In this document: piece by piece, positions 45,345-54,244 of the stretch
Layout of the letters: each line of letters begins with the position of its first letter
How positions within the stretch are numbered: position 1 is the stretch's first letter
DNA from: an uncultured Ruminococcus sp.
GTDB lineage: Bacteria; Bacillota; Clostridia; Oscillospirales; Acutalibacteraceae
DNA: 64,000 nt
Direction of reading: 5' to 3'
Assembly (NCBI GenBank): GCA_902762375.1
Contig: CACWNY010000029.1
Coordinates: 1 to 64,000 of the forward strand
Program-made: the position numbers and the translations under genes
The notes under the pieces: model-generated
What the model was told of the DNA's origin: nothing
The model's database searches: none
The model's input: only the letters and a program-made list of their open reading frames with translations

Positions 45345-46414
45345 ACGGAAGAATACGACATTTACAAAATAATCTTGCAAAAGATAAAGCATTTCTGATT
45401 ACATCAGATATCAATCGTTTTTATTTTACGGAGTTTTCGTCATCAGCAGGAGCAGTGTTTATCACGAAACATAATGCTTATTTATTGGTGGATTTCCGCT
45501 ATGGAGAGTCTGCCCAAAAGCAGGTGAAATCCTGTAAAGTCATTGTTTTTCAGCAACTGACAGAAAGTATCAAAGCAATTTGTCAGGAAGAAAAAATCAG
45601 CGAAATTTGTGTAGAATATCATGATATAACTTTATCACAAGCGGAAAACTATCGTACAGAGTTTCAGAAATTCGGGGCAACGCTTTCCAAACAAGATATT
45701 CTTGATGATTTAATCTATGATTTAAGAATTATCAAACTGTCGGACGAAATTAACAAGATAAAGACTGCACAGAAAATCACCGAAGAAGCCTATCTGGAAG
45801 TATTGAACTATGTCAAAGCAGGAGTGAGTGAGAGAAGAATTGCCCTTGAACTGGAATATCTGATGAGAAAGAAAGGTGCAGATGGTATATCTTTTGACTT
45901 GATTACTATCTCAGGAAAAAACACTTCTTTACCGCATGGTGTACCGAGTGATAATATCATAAAAGAGGGCGATTTTTTTCTTAGCGACATAGGAGCAATT
46001 TATCAAGGCTATCACAGTGACATGACAAGAACGGTTGCTGTACATCATGCCACAGACGAAATGTACAAAATTTATAATATTGTTTCAGAAGCACAGACAA
46101 AAGCACTTTCTGAAGTCAAAGCAGGAGTAACAGCAGGTTTGATTGATACTACAGCCCGAAATATCATTGAAAATGCAGGTTATGGGGAATATTTCGGACA
46201 TTCTACAGGACACGGTGTAGGGCTTGACATTCACGAAAAACCGACCGTATACAAAACCAATAATACTGTTTTGAAACAAGGTATGATTATTACTGTTGAA
46301 CCGGGTATTTATTTACCTGACAAATTCGGTGTAAGAATAGAAGATATGGTAGCTGTTACAGAAAGCGGTTATGACAATTTTGCTGATATTGATAAATCAT
46401 TAATCATTATCTAA
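45341..46414 (+). CDS. M24-family Xaa-Pro aminopeptidase
   Basis: 357 residues from ATG 45341 (GGAGTG upstream), overlapping the aroQ stop. An N-terminal creatinase-like domain (DINRFYFTEFSSSAG) is followed by the pita-bread metallopeptidase domain. Metal-ligand motifs: FLSDIGAIYQGYHSDMTRT (two Asp), GHSTGHGVGLDIHEKP (His), ITVEPGIYLPDKFG and VRIEDMVAVTE (two Glu). Removes N-terminal residues before proline. It is paired with efp in many Firmicutes. Confidence 0.93.
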   Translation: MNGRIRHLQNNLAKDKAFLITSDINRFYFTEFSSSAGAVFITKHNAYLLVDFRYGESAQKQVKSCKVIVFQQLTESIKAICQEEKISEICVEYHDITLSQAENYRTEFQKFGATLSKQDILDDLIYDLRIIKLSDEINKIKTAQKITEEAYLEVLNYVKAGVSERRIALELEYLMRKKGADGISFDLITISGKNTSLPHGVPSDNIIKEGDFFLSDIGAIYQGYHSDMTRTVAVHHATDEMYKIYNIVSEAQTKALSEVKAGVTAGLIDTTARNIIENAGYGEYFGHSTGHGVGLDIHEKPTVYKTNNTVLKQGMIITVEPGIYLPDKFGVRIEDMVAVTESGYDNFADIDKSLIII

Positions 46415-46446
46415 AATATTAAATTACCGTTAATTTTGAAAATCAG

Positions 46447-46475
46447 TTGCAATTCAGCGGAAAATTATGTATAAT
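46447..46475 (+). promoter_or_regulatory. Promoter of the structured RNA/efp leader
   Basis: TTGCAA (46447-46452), 17-bp spacer, TATAAT (46470-46475). Expected transcript start near 46482, 330 nt before the efp ATG. Confidence 0.7.
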
Positions 46476-46481
46476 ATAGAA

Positions 46482-46790
46482 GTGTTGTTTATCCTGAATC
46501 GGTAAGAAGACTCCGACTTCTATAGGTCGGGGATAAATTGCCCATCAGCCGTAAGATTGACTTTTTCCTTGACAACATAAATGTATATTGCTAAAATCCA
46601 TATGTAGGTTTCCAAAAGTTGTTCGTAAGACAACAGTACCGTAGGGAGTACGGGAAGGGTTTGCCTCATAAAAAACCCATAGCCTCGGAAACTGATGCCC
46701 GTAAAATGAAATCCTTTGCAGGGTTGGGCGGATTAAAGGAAGCTACTGCCTCTATAGGCGGTGAGTACTTCACGCGGATACAGATATTAC
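46482..46790 (+). ncRNA. Structured RNA or efp leader with an IS200/IS605-like 3' end
   Basis: A hairpin-dense region with no convincing coding frame. Stems seen: CCGAC/GTCGG (46513-46530), GTTGT/ACAAC (46618-46634), CCGTA/TACGG (46639-46653), GGGTTT/AAACCC (46657-46678), CCTTT/AAAGG around 46713-46739, and ACTGCC/GGCGGT (46745-46762) followed by GTGAGTACTTCAC. The last part is very like the right end of IS200/IS605 elements, where the guide (omega) RNA of TnpB/IscB ends. No tnpB or iscB is nearby. It may be a decayed element, an orphan guide-like RNA, or the efp 5' leader. Confidence 0.5.
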
Positions 46791-46812
46791 AATCATTTAG
46801 GAGGATAACATT

Positions 46813-47370
46813 ATGATTACAGCAGGAGATTTCAGAAACGGTGTTACTTTTGAAATGGACGGACAAGTTGTGTCTATCATTGAATTTCAGCATGTAAAAC
46901 CTGGTAAAGGTGCGGCATTTGTCAGAACAAAAATCAGAAATGTCATTACAGGTGCAGTGGTAGAAAAGACATTCAACCCCACCGAAAAATTCCCCACCGC
47001 TTTCATCGAGAGAAAAGACATGGAATATCTCTACGAAGACGGTGACCTTTATTACTTTATGGATACCGAAACTTATGAACAGTTGCCTATTGGTAAAGAT
47101 GTACTGGGCAGTAACTTCAAATTTGTCAAAGAGAATATGGTTTGCAAAGTTCTTTCTTACAAAGGCAATGTATTCGGTGTAGAACCGCCCACATTTGTTG
47201 TACTTCAGGTTACACAGACAGAACCTGGTGTAAAAGGCGATACAGCAACCAATGTTACCAAACCCGCTACACTGGAAACAGGTGCTGAAATCAAAGTTCC
47301 CATCTTTATCAACGAGGGCGATTCCATTCAGATTGATACCCGTACAGGCGAATATATGTCAAGAGCATAA
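46813..47370 (+). CDS. efp: Elongation factor P
   Basis: 185 residues, GGAGG before the ATG. Three beta-barrel domains; the loop PGKGAAF (about 30-36) carries the Lys that enters the ribosomal P site. The C-terminal [17 protein letters not shown] is conserved. Rescues ribosomes stalled at polyproline. Its long upstream region holds the structured RNA described above. Confidence 0.96.
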   Translation: MITAGDFRNGVTFEMDGQVVSIIEFQHVKPGKGAAFVRTKIRNVITGAVVEKTFNPTEKFPTAFIERKDMEYLYEDGDLYYFMDTETYEQLPIGKDVLGSNFKFVKENMVCKVLSYKGNVFGVEPPTFVVLQVTQTEPGVKGDTATNVTKPATLETGAEIKVPIFINEGDSIQIDTRTGEYMSRA

Positions 47371-47465
47371 TGATAATGCGTAATTCGTAATGCGTAATTA
47401 TGATGAATTAACAAAACGTTTTTGATAAAGATATTTGTGATTAGTTACACAAGGAGAAAATTATT

Positions 47466-48002
47466 ATGAATTTAAAAGAAAAAGTTGCTTATCTTAAAGG
47501 ACTTTCAGACGGCTTAAAACTTGACGAAAAGAAAGACGAAGTAAAGATTATCAACGCAATAATGGACTTGTTGAGTGATATGGCAGAACAAATCACTGAT
47601 ACTACCGACAAGGTTGACGGTTTAGCTTACACAGTAGAATCCATAGACGATGAACTTTCTGATTTGGAAGAAGCTGTTTACGATGATGAAGATGATGATT
47701 ATGAAAAATATTATCATCACAAAGGACACCACCATCATCATCACCATCATGACTGTGACGATGAATGTTGTTGCGATGATGAAGACGAAGATGTTTTATA
47801 CGAAGTGACCTGTCCTACTTGCGGAGAGAAACTGACGGTTGAAGAAGAAGAGCTGTTGTGTGGAGAAACTGAGTGTCCGAACTGTGGAGAATTTTTGGAA
47901 TTTGATTTCAGTTTTCTTTCAGATGATGATGAAGACGAAGAGAAAGAACCTGAAGATAAAACAACAGATGAAACAATAGAAAAAGAAGATACCGAAGAAT
48001 AA
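47466..48002 (+). CDS. CD1247-type protein with His/Cys-rich linker and zinc ribbon
   Basis: 178 residues. An N-terminal coiled-coil domain (about 1-70, LKEKVAYLKGLSDGLKL) resembles the CD1247 N-terminal domain of Clostridia. Then a metal-binding-looking linker with eight consecutive His (about 88-95) and DCDDECCCDDEDED, a zinc ribbon (TCPTCGEKL and ECPNCGEFL), and a strongly acidic C-terminus. Function unknown; metal binding is inferred. GGAG precedes the ATG, and a terminator follows. Confidence 0.75.
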   Translation: MNLKEKVAYLKGLSDGLKLDEKKDEVKIINAIMDLLSDMAEQITDTTDKVDGLAYTVESIDDELSDLEEAVYDDEDDDYEKYYHHKGHHHHHHHHDCDDECCCDDEDEDVLYEVTCPTCGEKLTVEEEELLCGETECPNCGEFLEFDFSFLSDDDEDEEKEPEDKTTDETIEKEDTEE

Positions 48003-48022
48003 TCATTTTTCATTAGTCAAAC

Positions 48023-48058
48023 AAAATCCTGACGGTTAAAAGGCTGTCAGGATTTTTT
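48023..48058 (+). terminator. Rho-independent terminator
   Basis: AAAATCCTGAC pairs with GTCAGGATTTT, followed by TTAG within a T-run. Confidence 0.88.
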
Positions 48059-48193
48059 AGGAGAAATTTTATGCAGAAGATGATATTTGATGATTTTTAG
48101 TCACTTTTACTCCTAAAAATGACAAAAATTTATTATTTTAAATATGATTTTTCGTTAAATTGACAACGTTAGAAAAAAGGGAGAAACTTTACT

Positions 48194-49969
48194 ATGAATA
48201 AATTTTTATTAAAAATACATTCATCAAAAATACAATATATATGTTTTGCTGTTCTTATGGTTGTTTTTGTATCAGTTGATTTATGGAAAACAAGATATGG
48301 ATTTCCTATTCCAGATGAAACTTTTTATGTTACTATACCTCATAGAATTTTACAGGGAGATGCTTTTTTTATCGATGAATGGCATCTCTCACAAATGACA
48401 GGGTTTTTACAGATACCTTTTGTATGGACTTATGAATTTATTACAAAATCTACTGTTGGTATTATTCTTTTCATGAGAATATGTTATGTACTTTTTCATA
48501 CTGCCATAGCAATTTTTGTATACATAAGATTACGAAAATATGGATATATAGCAATAGTTACTGTTTTATTATACTTTATTTTTACTCCGTTTGATATAAT
48601 AACATTAAATTATAATACAGTGGGTATGGATATGCTTGTGTTTACAGGAGCCATAATGGCAACAGCAGATGTGAACCGCAAGATACCATTTATAATTAGT
48701 GGAGTGAGTTTTTCTGCAGTAGTTTTATGTTGTCCTTTTATGACGATTGTGTATATCCTTTTTGTTTTAGTTGTATTTATGCGTACTGTTTTCGAAAAAA
48801 AGCAGATAAAAATAATAAGCGAATCCTTTATTTCTACGGATATTTTTTCATTAAGAATATTTCTTAATTTCTCATTGGGAGTAGTAATTTCATTTGTAGG
48901 ATTTATGACTTTTGTTCTTTCAAGAACAAGTATAGGAAATATAATAAAAAATGTACCATATCTGTTATCAGACCCCGAACATAGTGAAACATTTTGGGAT
49001 AAAATTACTTTTCTTGTATTCAAAGTTGTGAATTTTCACAATAATATAGAAATACCTATTATATCATTTTTGATTCTTTTGATTTTTTTAGCATTTGATA
49101 AAAAGAGGGGTTCGCATAGAGTTTTATATTTGCTGGTCGTTATTTTAATATCTACTTATACAGAATTACTCTATAAAGAATGGGCGGTTGGAGTATATTA
49201 CAATGCTATTATATCACCTGCATTTTTTATAGGGATGATATCGTATTTATTACTGAAAAATAAACCTCAAAGGCTCTTTGTAAGTATTTTTTTGGTAGGT
49301 ACTTTATATGCGTTTATAATGCCTTTTTCTTCGAATCTTCATATTCTTATCTTTACTATGGGGTTCAGTATATCTAATATAGCAAGTTTTATATTTACAG
49401 GATTATTACTCAAAGAAATTTATGATGAAACCGACAGTAAAAAAATAATAAAGGCAATGAAGAATATTTCTTTAGTTTTATTTATTTTGTATATCTGCTG
49501 TCAGGGAATATTACAAATATGTGTAAAAATTTATCATTGTTTTGGAGAAGTAAATACTTCTTTAGCTTTAAAAAATATGATTGATAAAGGTCCTGTAAAA
49601 GGAATTTATACAAATGAAGATTATTATAATCATTATAGCTTACGCTATGATGATATTATGGCATATAATATTCCTAAAGGAAAAAAAGTTTTGTTTATAA
49701 CCGATTCAACATGGACTTATCTTGTGACAGATAAATGTTATAATTCGGCATTTTCAGCATGGGCGTGGATTTATTATTATGGAGAATGTTTAGATAAACA
49801 AAATGATTATTATTTGATAAACCGTGATAAAATTCCTGACTATGTATATGTAAAAAAATTTTCAGACATTTCAGAAAATAAAAAAGAAAGAGAGTTGTTC
49901 AATGACCTTAAGAAAAAAGGATATGTAATGACAGAAAATAATCTGAGTTATATGTTTAAGAGAAAATAA
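48194..49969 (+). CDS. Polytopic membrane protein, possibly GT-C glycosyltransferase-like
   Basis: 591 residues with roughly 10-12 hydrophobic segments over the first 430 residues and a hydrophilic C-terminal domain (about 450-590). After the first helix comes FPIPDETFYVTIPHRILQGD, an acidic first outer loop such as GT-C lipid-linked-sugar transferases carry, so a cell-surface glycosyltransferase is possible. I do not recognise the family with confidence. The gene is clearly more AT-rich than its neighbours, with many ATA and TTA codons, and stands alone; recent acquisition is likely. GGGAG precedes the ATG. Confidence 0.65.
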   Translation: MNKFLLKIHSSKIQYICFAVLMVVFVSVDLWKTRYGFPIPDETFYVTIPHRILQGDAFFIDEWHLSQMTGFLQIPFVWTYEFITKSTVGIILFMRICYVLFHTAIAIFVYIRLRKYGYIAIVTVLLYFIFTPFDIITLNYNTVGMDMLVFTGAIMATADVNRKIPFIISGVSFSAVVLCCPFMTIVYILFVLVVFMRTVFEKKQIKIISESFISTDIFSLRIFLNFSLGVVISFVGFMTFVLSRTSIGNIIKNVPYLLSDPEHSETFWDKITFLVFKVVNFHNNIEIPIISFLILLIFLAFDKKRGSHRVLYLLVVILISTYTELLYKEWAVGVYYNAIISPAFFIGMISYLLLKNKPQRLFVSIFLVGTLYAFIMPFSSNLHILIFTMGFSISNIASFIFTGLLLKEIYDETDSKKIIKAMKNISLVLFILYICCQGILQICVKIYHCFGEVNTSLALKNMIDKGPVKGIYTNEDYYNHYSLRYDDIMAYNIPKGKKVLFITDSTWTYLVTDKCYNSAFSAWAWIYYYGECLDKQNDYYLINRDKIPDYVYVKKFSDISENKKERELFNDLKKKGYVMTENNLSYMFKRK

Positions 49970-50073
49970 TAATTGATTATGAATGTTTACTGTTGAATAC
50001 AAGCATTCCGAACATATTACTTATATATCAGTGATAATCCAGGAATGAGAAAATTCGAAAAAATTGCACAAAT

Positions 50074-50148
50074 AATTTGTCATCGTGACCACAGTGATGA
50101 ATCTTTTAAAGAAAAATCACTTTGTTCAGAGTGACAATTTGTTATGTA
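50074..50148. repeat. Degenerate palindromic repeat
   Basis: TTGTCATCGTGACCACAGTG and later CAGAGTGACAA form an imperfect long inverted repeat around GATGAATCTTTTAAAG. It resembles the TGTCATTCTGAG-type repeat at rsfS. The rest of the gap 49,970-50,235 shows nothing clear. Confidence 0.45.
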
Positions 50149-50235
50149 TTTTGAGAGAATCATAGTGTTGAAAATTAAGGTAAATAATGATATAATAAGC
50201 ACTTGGTATCAGGAATAAAGGGAGTGGTGGTTATT

Positions 50236-50970
50236 TTGCTGAAAGAAAATGAAGAGTTACAGCCGTTAGGAAACGGTTTACAGGTGATAGTCAGTAAACA
50301 GCACCATTTTTTTACAGATACGATATTGCTGGCGAATTTTTCGAAACCGAAAAAACATGAAACAGCGGTTGAACTAGGTACAGGTTGCGGAACCATTCCA
50401 CTTTTGTGGAACAGGGAGACTCCTCATGTACATACTTATGCGGTAGAAATTCAGGAAAACGCTGTCGACATGACAAGAAGAAGTATTGCATTAAATCATT
50501 TGGACGAAAAAATTACGGTTATTCATGAAGATTTACGCTGTCTGAAAGGCAGATTGCCTATAGTGAACTGTGATGTTGTGGTATGCAATCCGCCGTACAA
50601 ACCGCTTGGTACGGGGCTTGTCAGCAGTGACGGTTCTCATGCGATTATCCGACATGAAAACACCTGTACAATAGATGATGTTGTCAGAAGTGCATCTATG
50701 CTGTTACGATTTGGGGGAAGGTTTTGTCTTTGTCTGCGACCTGAACGGCTTACCGATACGCTCATTTGTATGAGAAAATACCGTATTGAACCGAAACGCT
50801 TACGCATGGTACAGCAACGCTATAATAAACCACCCAAACTTTTTTTGATAGAGGGTAAGCGTGGTGGTAGAGATGGTGGTCTGAATGTATTGCCGACACT
50901 CTTTATCGAAAAGGATAACGGAGGATTTTCGGAAGAAATGTTACAGATTTACGGAACTTTTAAGGAGTGA
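50236..50970 (+). CDS. TrmN6-like SAM-dependent methyltransferase
   Basis: About 244 residues. SAM-binding VELGTGCGTIPLLW, acidic YAVEIQENAVDM and catalytic VVCNPPYKP identify an N6-adenine methyltransferase of the TrmN6/YfiC type, which modifies A37 of tRNA-Val in characterised relatives. The frame opens at 50203; AAAGGGAG at 50218-50224 favours TTG 50236 or a nearby GTG as start. Followed closely by rsmI. Confidence 0.85.
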   Translation: MLKENEELQPLGNGLQVIVSKQHHFFTDTILLANFSKPKKHETAVELGTGCGTIPLLWNRETPHVHTYAVEIQENAVDMTRRSIALNHLDEKITVIHEDLRCLKGRLPIVNCDVVVCNPPYKPLGTGLVSSDGSHAIIRHENTCTIDDVVRSASMLLRFGGRFCLCLRPERLTDTLICMRKYRIEPKRLRMVQQRYNKPPKLFLIEGKRGGRDGGLNVLPTLFIEKDNGGFSEEMLQIYGTFKE

Positions 50971-50976
50971 TAACAG

Positions 50977-51825
50977 TTGTCAGGGATTTTGTACATTGTG
51001 GGAACGCCCATAGGAAATCTGGGAGATATGTCACCACGAGCGGTAGAAACTTTGCAAAAGGCAGATTTTCTGGCAGTAGAAGATACCCGTGTCACGGTAA
51101 AGCTACTCAACCATTTTGGGATAAAAAAAAGTATGGTAAGTTACTTTGAACACAACAAATTCACTCGTGGAGAAATGATTTGTCAACGCATTTTAAGTGG
51201 AGAGAATTGTGCGATTGTTACAGACGCAGGTATGCCATGTATTTCAGATCCGGGAGAAATGCTGGTCAGACAGTGTTACGATAACAACATAGAGGTAGTT
51301 GTTGTGCCTGGTGCAAGTGCGGTTGTGTCTGCTTTGGCTATTTCAGGACTTCCGACAAGCCGTTTTACTTTTGAAGGGTTTCTCAGTGTTGACAAGAAAG
51401 AACGCCGTACTCATCTGGAAGAAGTCAAAAATGAAAAAAGGACAATGGTTTTTTATGAAGCACCCCATAAACTGAACGCTACCTTGAAAGATATGTTCAA
51501 TACTTTTGGAGAGAGGAATATTGCGATTGTCAGAGAACTGACGAAAGTCCATGAAGAAGTTATCCATACTACTTTGCAAGAAGCCGTCAATGACTATGCT
51601 GAAAATCCTCTTAAAGGAGAGATTGTGTTGGTGATTGAGGGAGCGAAACCATCTGACGAAACGGTTTTCACAATAGACGAAGCGGTTATTATGGCAAAAA
51701 ATCTTGTTAGAGCCGAAAATATTTCTTTAAGTGACGCTTGCAAAATGGTTGCAAAACAGACAGGTTTGAAAAAAAATGTAATTTATAAAAATATCGTGGA
51801 AAGAGATGATAGCAGTGAATTATAA
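50977..51825 (+). CDS. rsmI: 16S rRNA (cytidine-1402-2'-O)-methyltransferase
   Basis: 282 residues from TTG 50977 (AAGGAGTG upstream). SAM-binding and tetrapyrrole-methylase fold motifs: LYIVGTPIGNLGDMSPRAVE, AVEDTRVTVKLL, TDAGMPCISDPGEMLV and VVPGASAVVSALAISGL. Methylates C1402 of 16S rRNA. 20-nt overlap with folC. Confidence 0.95.
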   Translation: MSGILYIVGTPIGNLGDMSPRAVETLQKADFLAVEDTRVTVKLLNHFGIKKSMVSYFEHNKFTRGEMICQRILSGENCAIVTDAGMPCISDPGEMLVRQCYDNNIEVVVVPGASAVVSALAISGLPTSRFTFEGFLSVDKKERRTHLEEVKNEKRTMVFYEAPHKLNATLKDMFNTFGERNIAIVRELTKVHEEVIHTTLQEAVNDYAENPLKGEIVLVIEGAKPSDETVFTIDEAVIMAKNLVRAENISLSDACKMVAKQTGLKKNVIYKNIVERDDSSEL

Positions 51826-53134
51826 TGAAGCATTGGCAAAAATCAATTCTTTAATGCTTTTTGGTTCTCGTCCGGGACTTGACCGTATTTTACAATTTCT
51901 GAATTTGTTGGGAAATCCTCAAGAAAGGCTAAAATTTGTACATATTGCAGGAACGAATGGTAAAGGGTCTACCAGTAAGATGATTTCGTCAGTTCTCAAA
52001 GAAAGCGGTTACCGTACAGGATTATTTATTTCACCGTATATTATTGATTTCCGTGAAAGAATGCAGATTAACGGAGAAATGATTGACAAAAAAACGCTTG
52101 CTGAATATGTCACAAAGACTTATCCTGTTATCGAAAAACTGAAAGCTGACGGTATTATCATCACCGAATTTGAATACATCACCGCACTGGCATTTCTTTG
52201 GTATGCGGACAGTCAATGTGATATTGTTGTTTTGGAAACAGGCATGGGCGGTTTACTGGATAGCACTAATGTAGTAAATAATACACTTGTATCGGTTATC
52301 ACTTCTATCAGTCATGACCATACCGCCATATTAGGCAATACATTGGAAGAAATCGCTACTCAAAAAGGCGGTATTATCAAACCGAACAGTAATACAGTTT
52401 ATCACCGTCAGAATGACATTGCTGATACAGTCATATCCACCATTGCTACCCAGATGAACAACACACTTTTTTATGCTGACACACTTCCTTTGGATATTCA
52501 GGAACAGACGATTGAATATACAAAATGTCTGTTCAATAATATTCCACTGACAATTCATCTTATTGGTTCTCACCAAATTAGAAATCTCAAACTTGCCTTG
52601 TCAACGCTGGAAATTCTGAAAACAAAATTCAATTTTGCGATTACTGATACCACTCTTGCAAGTGGTTTAGCGAAAGCAGAAATGCCAGCTCGTCTGGAGT
52701 TAATTTGTCAATCTCCCGTTGTTCTCATAGACGGAGCCCACAATCCTGACGGTATGAATGCCCTTTCAGACGCTTTAGAGAAATATCTTCCGCATAAAAA
52801 AATTGTCTGTATTATGGGTATGCTGAAAGACAAGGACAGTAATTCTTCTTTGGAATACCTTGACGGTCTGATTGACAGTGTTATCACGCTTGAACCCGAC
52901 AATCCTCGTAAGCAGACGAAAGATGAACTGGCTGAAAAGGCGGTAAAATTTTTTGATAAAGTCTATCCTATGGAAAATTTCTCACAAGCGATTGACAAAG
53001 CCTTAGATATGGCTGGTGATGAGGGTGCAGTTGTGGTATGTGGGTCACTATATCTTGCCTCACAGTTAAGACCGCTGATAGTAAGATGTCTGAAAAAACG
53101 CAACAAAACGACCCTGATTGACATTCAGGAATAA
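51806..53134 (+). CDS. folC: Folylpolyglutamate/dihydrofolate synthase
   Basis: 442 residues. Mur-ligase fold: P-loop HIAGTNGKGSTSKMI (about 46-60), FISPYIIDFRERMQING, ETGMGGLLDSTNVV, SISHDHTAILGNTLEEIA and IDGAHNPDGMNAL. Adds glutamate to folates. The start is ATG 51806 or GTG 51815, both overlapping rsmI. Ends in a strong terminator. Confidence 0.95.
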   Translation: MIAVNYNEALAKINSLMLFGSRPGLDRILQFLNLLGNPQERLKFVHIAGTNGKGSTSKMISSVLKESGYRTGLFISPYIIDFRERMQINGEMIDKKTLAEYVTKTYPVIEKLKADGIIITEFEYITALAFLWYADSQCDIVVLETGMGGLLDSTNVVNNTLVSVITSISHDHTAILGNTLEEIATQKGGIIKPNSNTVYHRQNDIADTVISTIATQMNNTLFYADTLPLDIQEQTIEYTKCLFNNIPLTIHLIGSHQIRNLKLALSTLEILKTKFNFAITDTTLASGLAKAEMPARLELICQSPVVLIDGAHNPDGMNALSDALEKYLPHKKIVCIMGMLKDKDSNSSLEYLDGLIDSVITLEPDNPRKQTKDELAEKAVKFFDKVYPMENFSQAIDKALDMAGDEGAVVVCGSLYLASQLRPLIVRCLKKRNKTTLIDIQE

Positions 53135-53144
53135 TTAAAATTTT

Positions 53145-53188
53145 CATCTTCTTTGTTGTAACATTGATAACAAAGAAGATGATTTTTT
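53145..53188 (+). terminator. folC terminator
   Basis: CATCTTCTTTGTT pairs with AACAAAGAAGATG, followed by ATTTTTTTG. Confidence 0.92.
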
Positions 53189-53205
53189 TGTTTTTTTCGG
53201 TGACC

Positions 53206-53452
53206 AGTTAAGGGCGTTGCCCTTAACAATCCTATCAGGGGCGTTGCCCCTGAACCCCACGAACTTTTTGAAAAAAGTTCGACAAAAACTTTTAATTGTC
53301 ATAGCTGAAAGTCTGATAATTATTCCGAACGAAGTGAGCTTTGAAAGTTTTTTGTCCACTTTTTTTCAAAAAAGTGGGCAGGATTTTTAAGGGCGGCAGC
53401 CCTTAAATCAGGGGTTCGGGGACGGAAGTCCCCGACAAGGTAGCCCTTAAAC
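53206..53452. repeat. Modular palindromic repeat, copy 15 (two tandem units)
   Basis: Unit one: TTAAGGGCGTTGCCCTTAA, AGGGGCGTTGCCCCT and GAACTTTTTGAAAAAAGTTC. Unit two: CGAACGAAGTGAGC, TCCACTTTTTTTCAAAAAAGTGG, TTAAGGGCGGCAGCCCTTAA and TCGGGGACGGAAGTCCCCGA. It stops right before the spoIIAA ribosome site. Confidence 0.88.
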
Positions 53453-53474
53453 GGAAAGGAAGGTATAGATAGTT

Positions 53475-53804
53475 ATGTATGTTCAGACAGTTTTCGCTAG
53501 AGGAGATTTGACCGCTATGCTTGTGGGCGATATTGATCATCATACTGCAAGGGAAATGCGTAAGGAGATTGATGCTCTCATAGAAAAACATCACCCCACT
53601 TTACTCAGACTGGATTTTTCTACTGTGGGATTTATGGACAGTTCAGGAATAGGATTAATTATGGGAAGATACCGTCTTATGCACTTAATAGGAGGTAATG
53701 TTCTGGTGTGTAATGTGCCATCACATCTCAGAAGAATGATTGACCTTTCAGGAATAGGGTCACTAGGTATTCTGGAATACAAAGGAAAGGAAGTCCATCA
53801 ATGA
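53475..53804 (+). CDS. spoIIAA: Anti-sigma F factor antagonist SpoIIAA
   Basis: 109 residues, STAS domain. LRLDFSTVGFMDSSGIGLIM (about 37-56) contains the phosphorylatable Ser. Binds SpoIIAB and so frees sigma F in the forespore. GGAAAGGAAGG precedes the ATG. First gene of the spoIIA operon, with 4-nt overlaps throughout. Confidence 0.95.
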   Translation: MYVQTVFARGDLTAMLVGDIDHHTAREMRKEIDALIEKHHPTLLRLDFSTVGFMDSSGIGLIMGRYRLMHLIGGNVLVCNVPSHLRRMIDLSGIGSLGILEYKGKEVHQ

Positions 53805-54244
53805 AAATTATCAACGAAACTAAAATCATATTCGACAGCAAAAGTATCAACGAATCTTTTGCTCGCAGTGCGGTAGCAGGATTTCTTATTCAGACCGACC
53901 CAACTGTTGCTGAACTCAATGATGTCAAAACGGCGGTATCGGAGGCGGTGACAAATTGTGTGGTACACGCTTATAAGGACAGCATAGGAACTATTACTCT
54001 CAAAATACAGATAACCTCTGACAATACCGTTATTGTACAGGTTATTGACAAAGGCAGTGGTATACAGGATATCAAACAGGCTATGCAACCGCTGTTTACA
54101 ACAGGAGGCAGTGAGAGAGCAGGATTAGGATTTGCCGTCATGCAGAGTTTTATGGATAAGGTCAAGGTCACTTCAAAAATCGGCAAAGGAACAACTGTTA
54201 CGATGGAAAAATATATTATGCCAAAATTTTCCGATAAAAAATGA
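53801..54244 (+). CDS. spoIIAB: Anti-sigma F factor/kinase SpoIIAB
   Basis: 147 residues, GHKL kinase. N-box AVSEAVTNCVVHAYK (about 45-59), VIDKGSGIQDIKQAM, and ERAGLGFAVMQSFMDKVKV. Holds sigma F inactive and phosphorylates SpoIIAA. Overlaps spoIIAA and sigF by 4 nt each. Confidence 0.95.
   Translation: MKIINETKIIFDSKSINESFARSAVAGFLIQTDPTVAELNDVKTAVSEAVTNCVVHAYKDSIGTITLKIQITSDNTVIVQVIDKGSGIQDIKQAMQPLFTTGGSERAGLGFAVMQSFMDKVKVTSKIGKGTTVTMEKYIMPKFSDKK

Noticed and set aside
46619..46816. 65-residue frame before efp
   Set aside because: It lies within the hairpin-rich region, runs through the efp ribosome site and resembles no protein; the sequence is better explained as structured RNA or element end.
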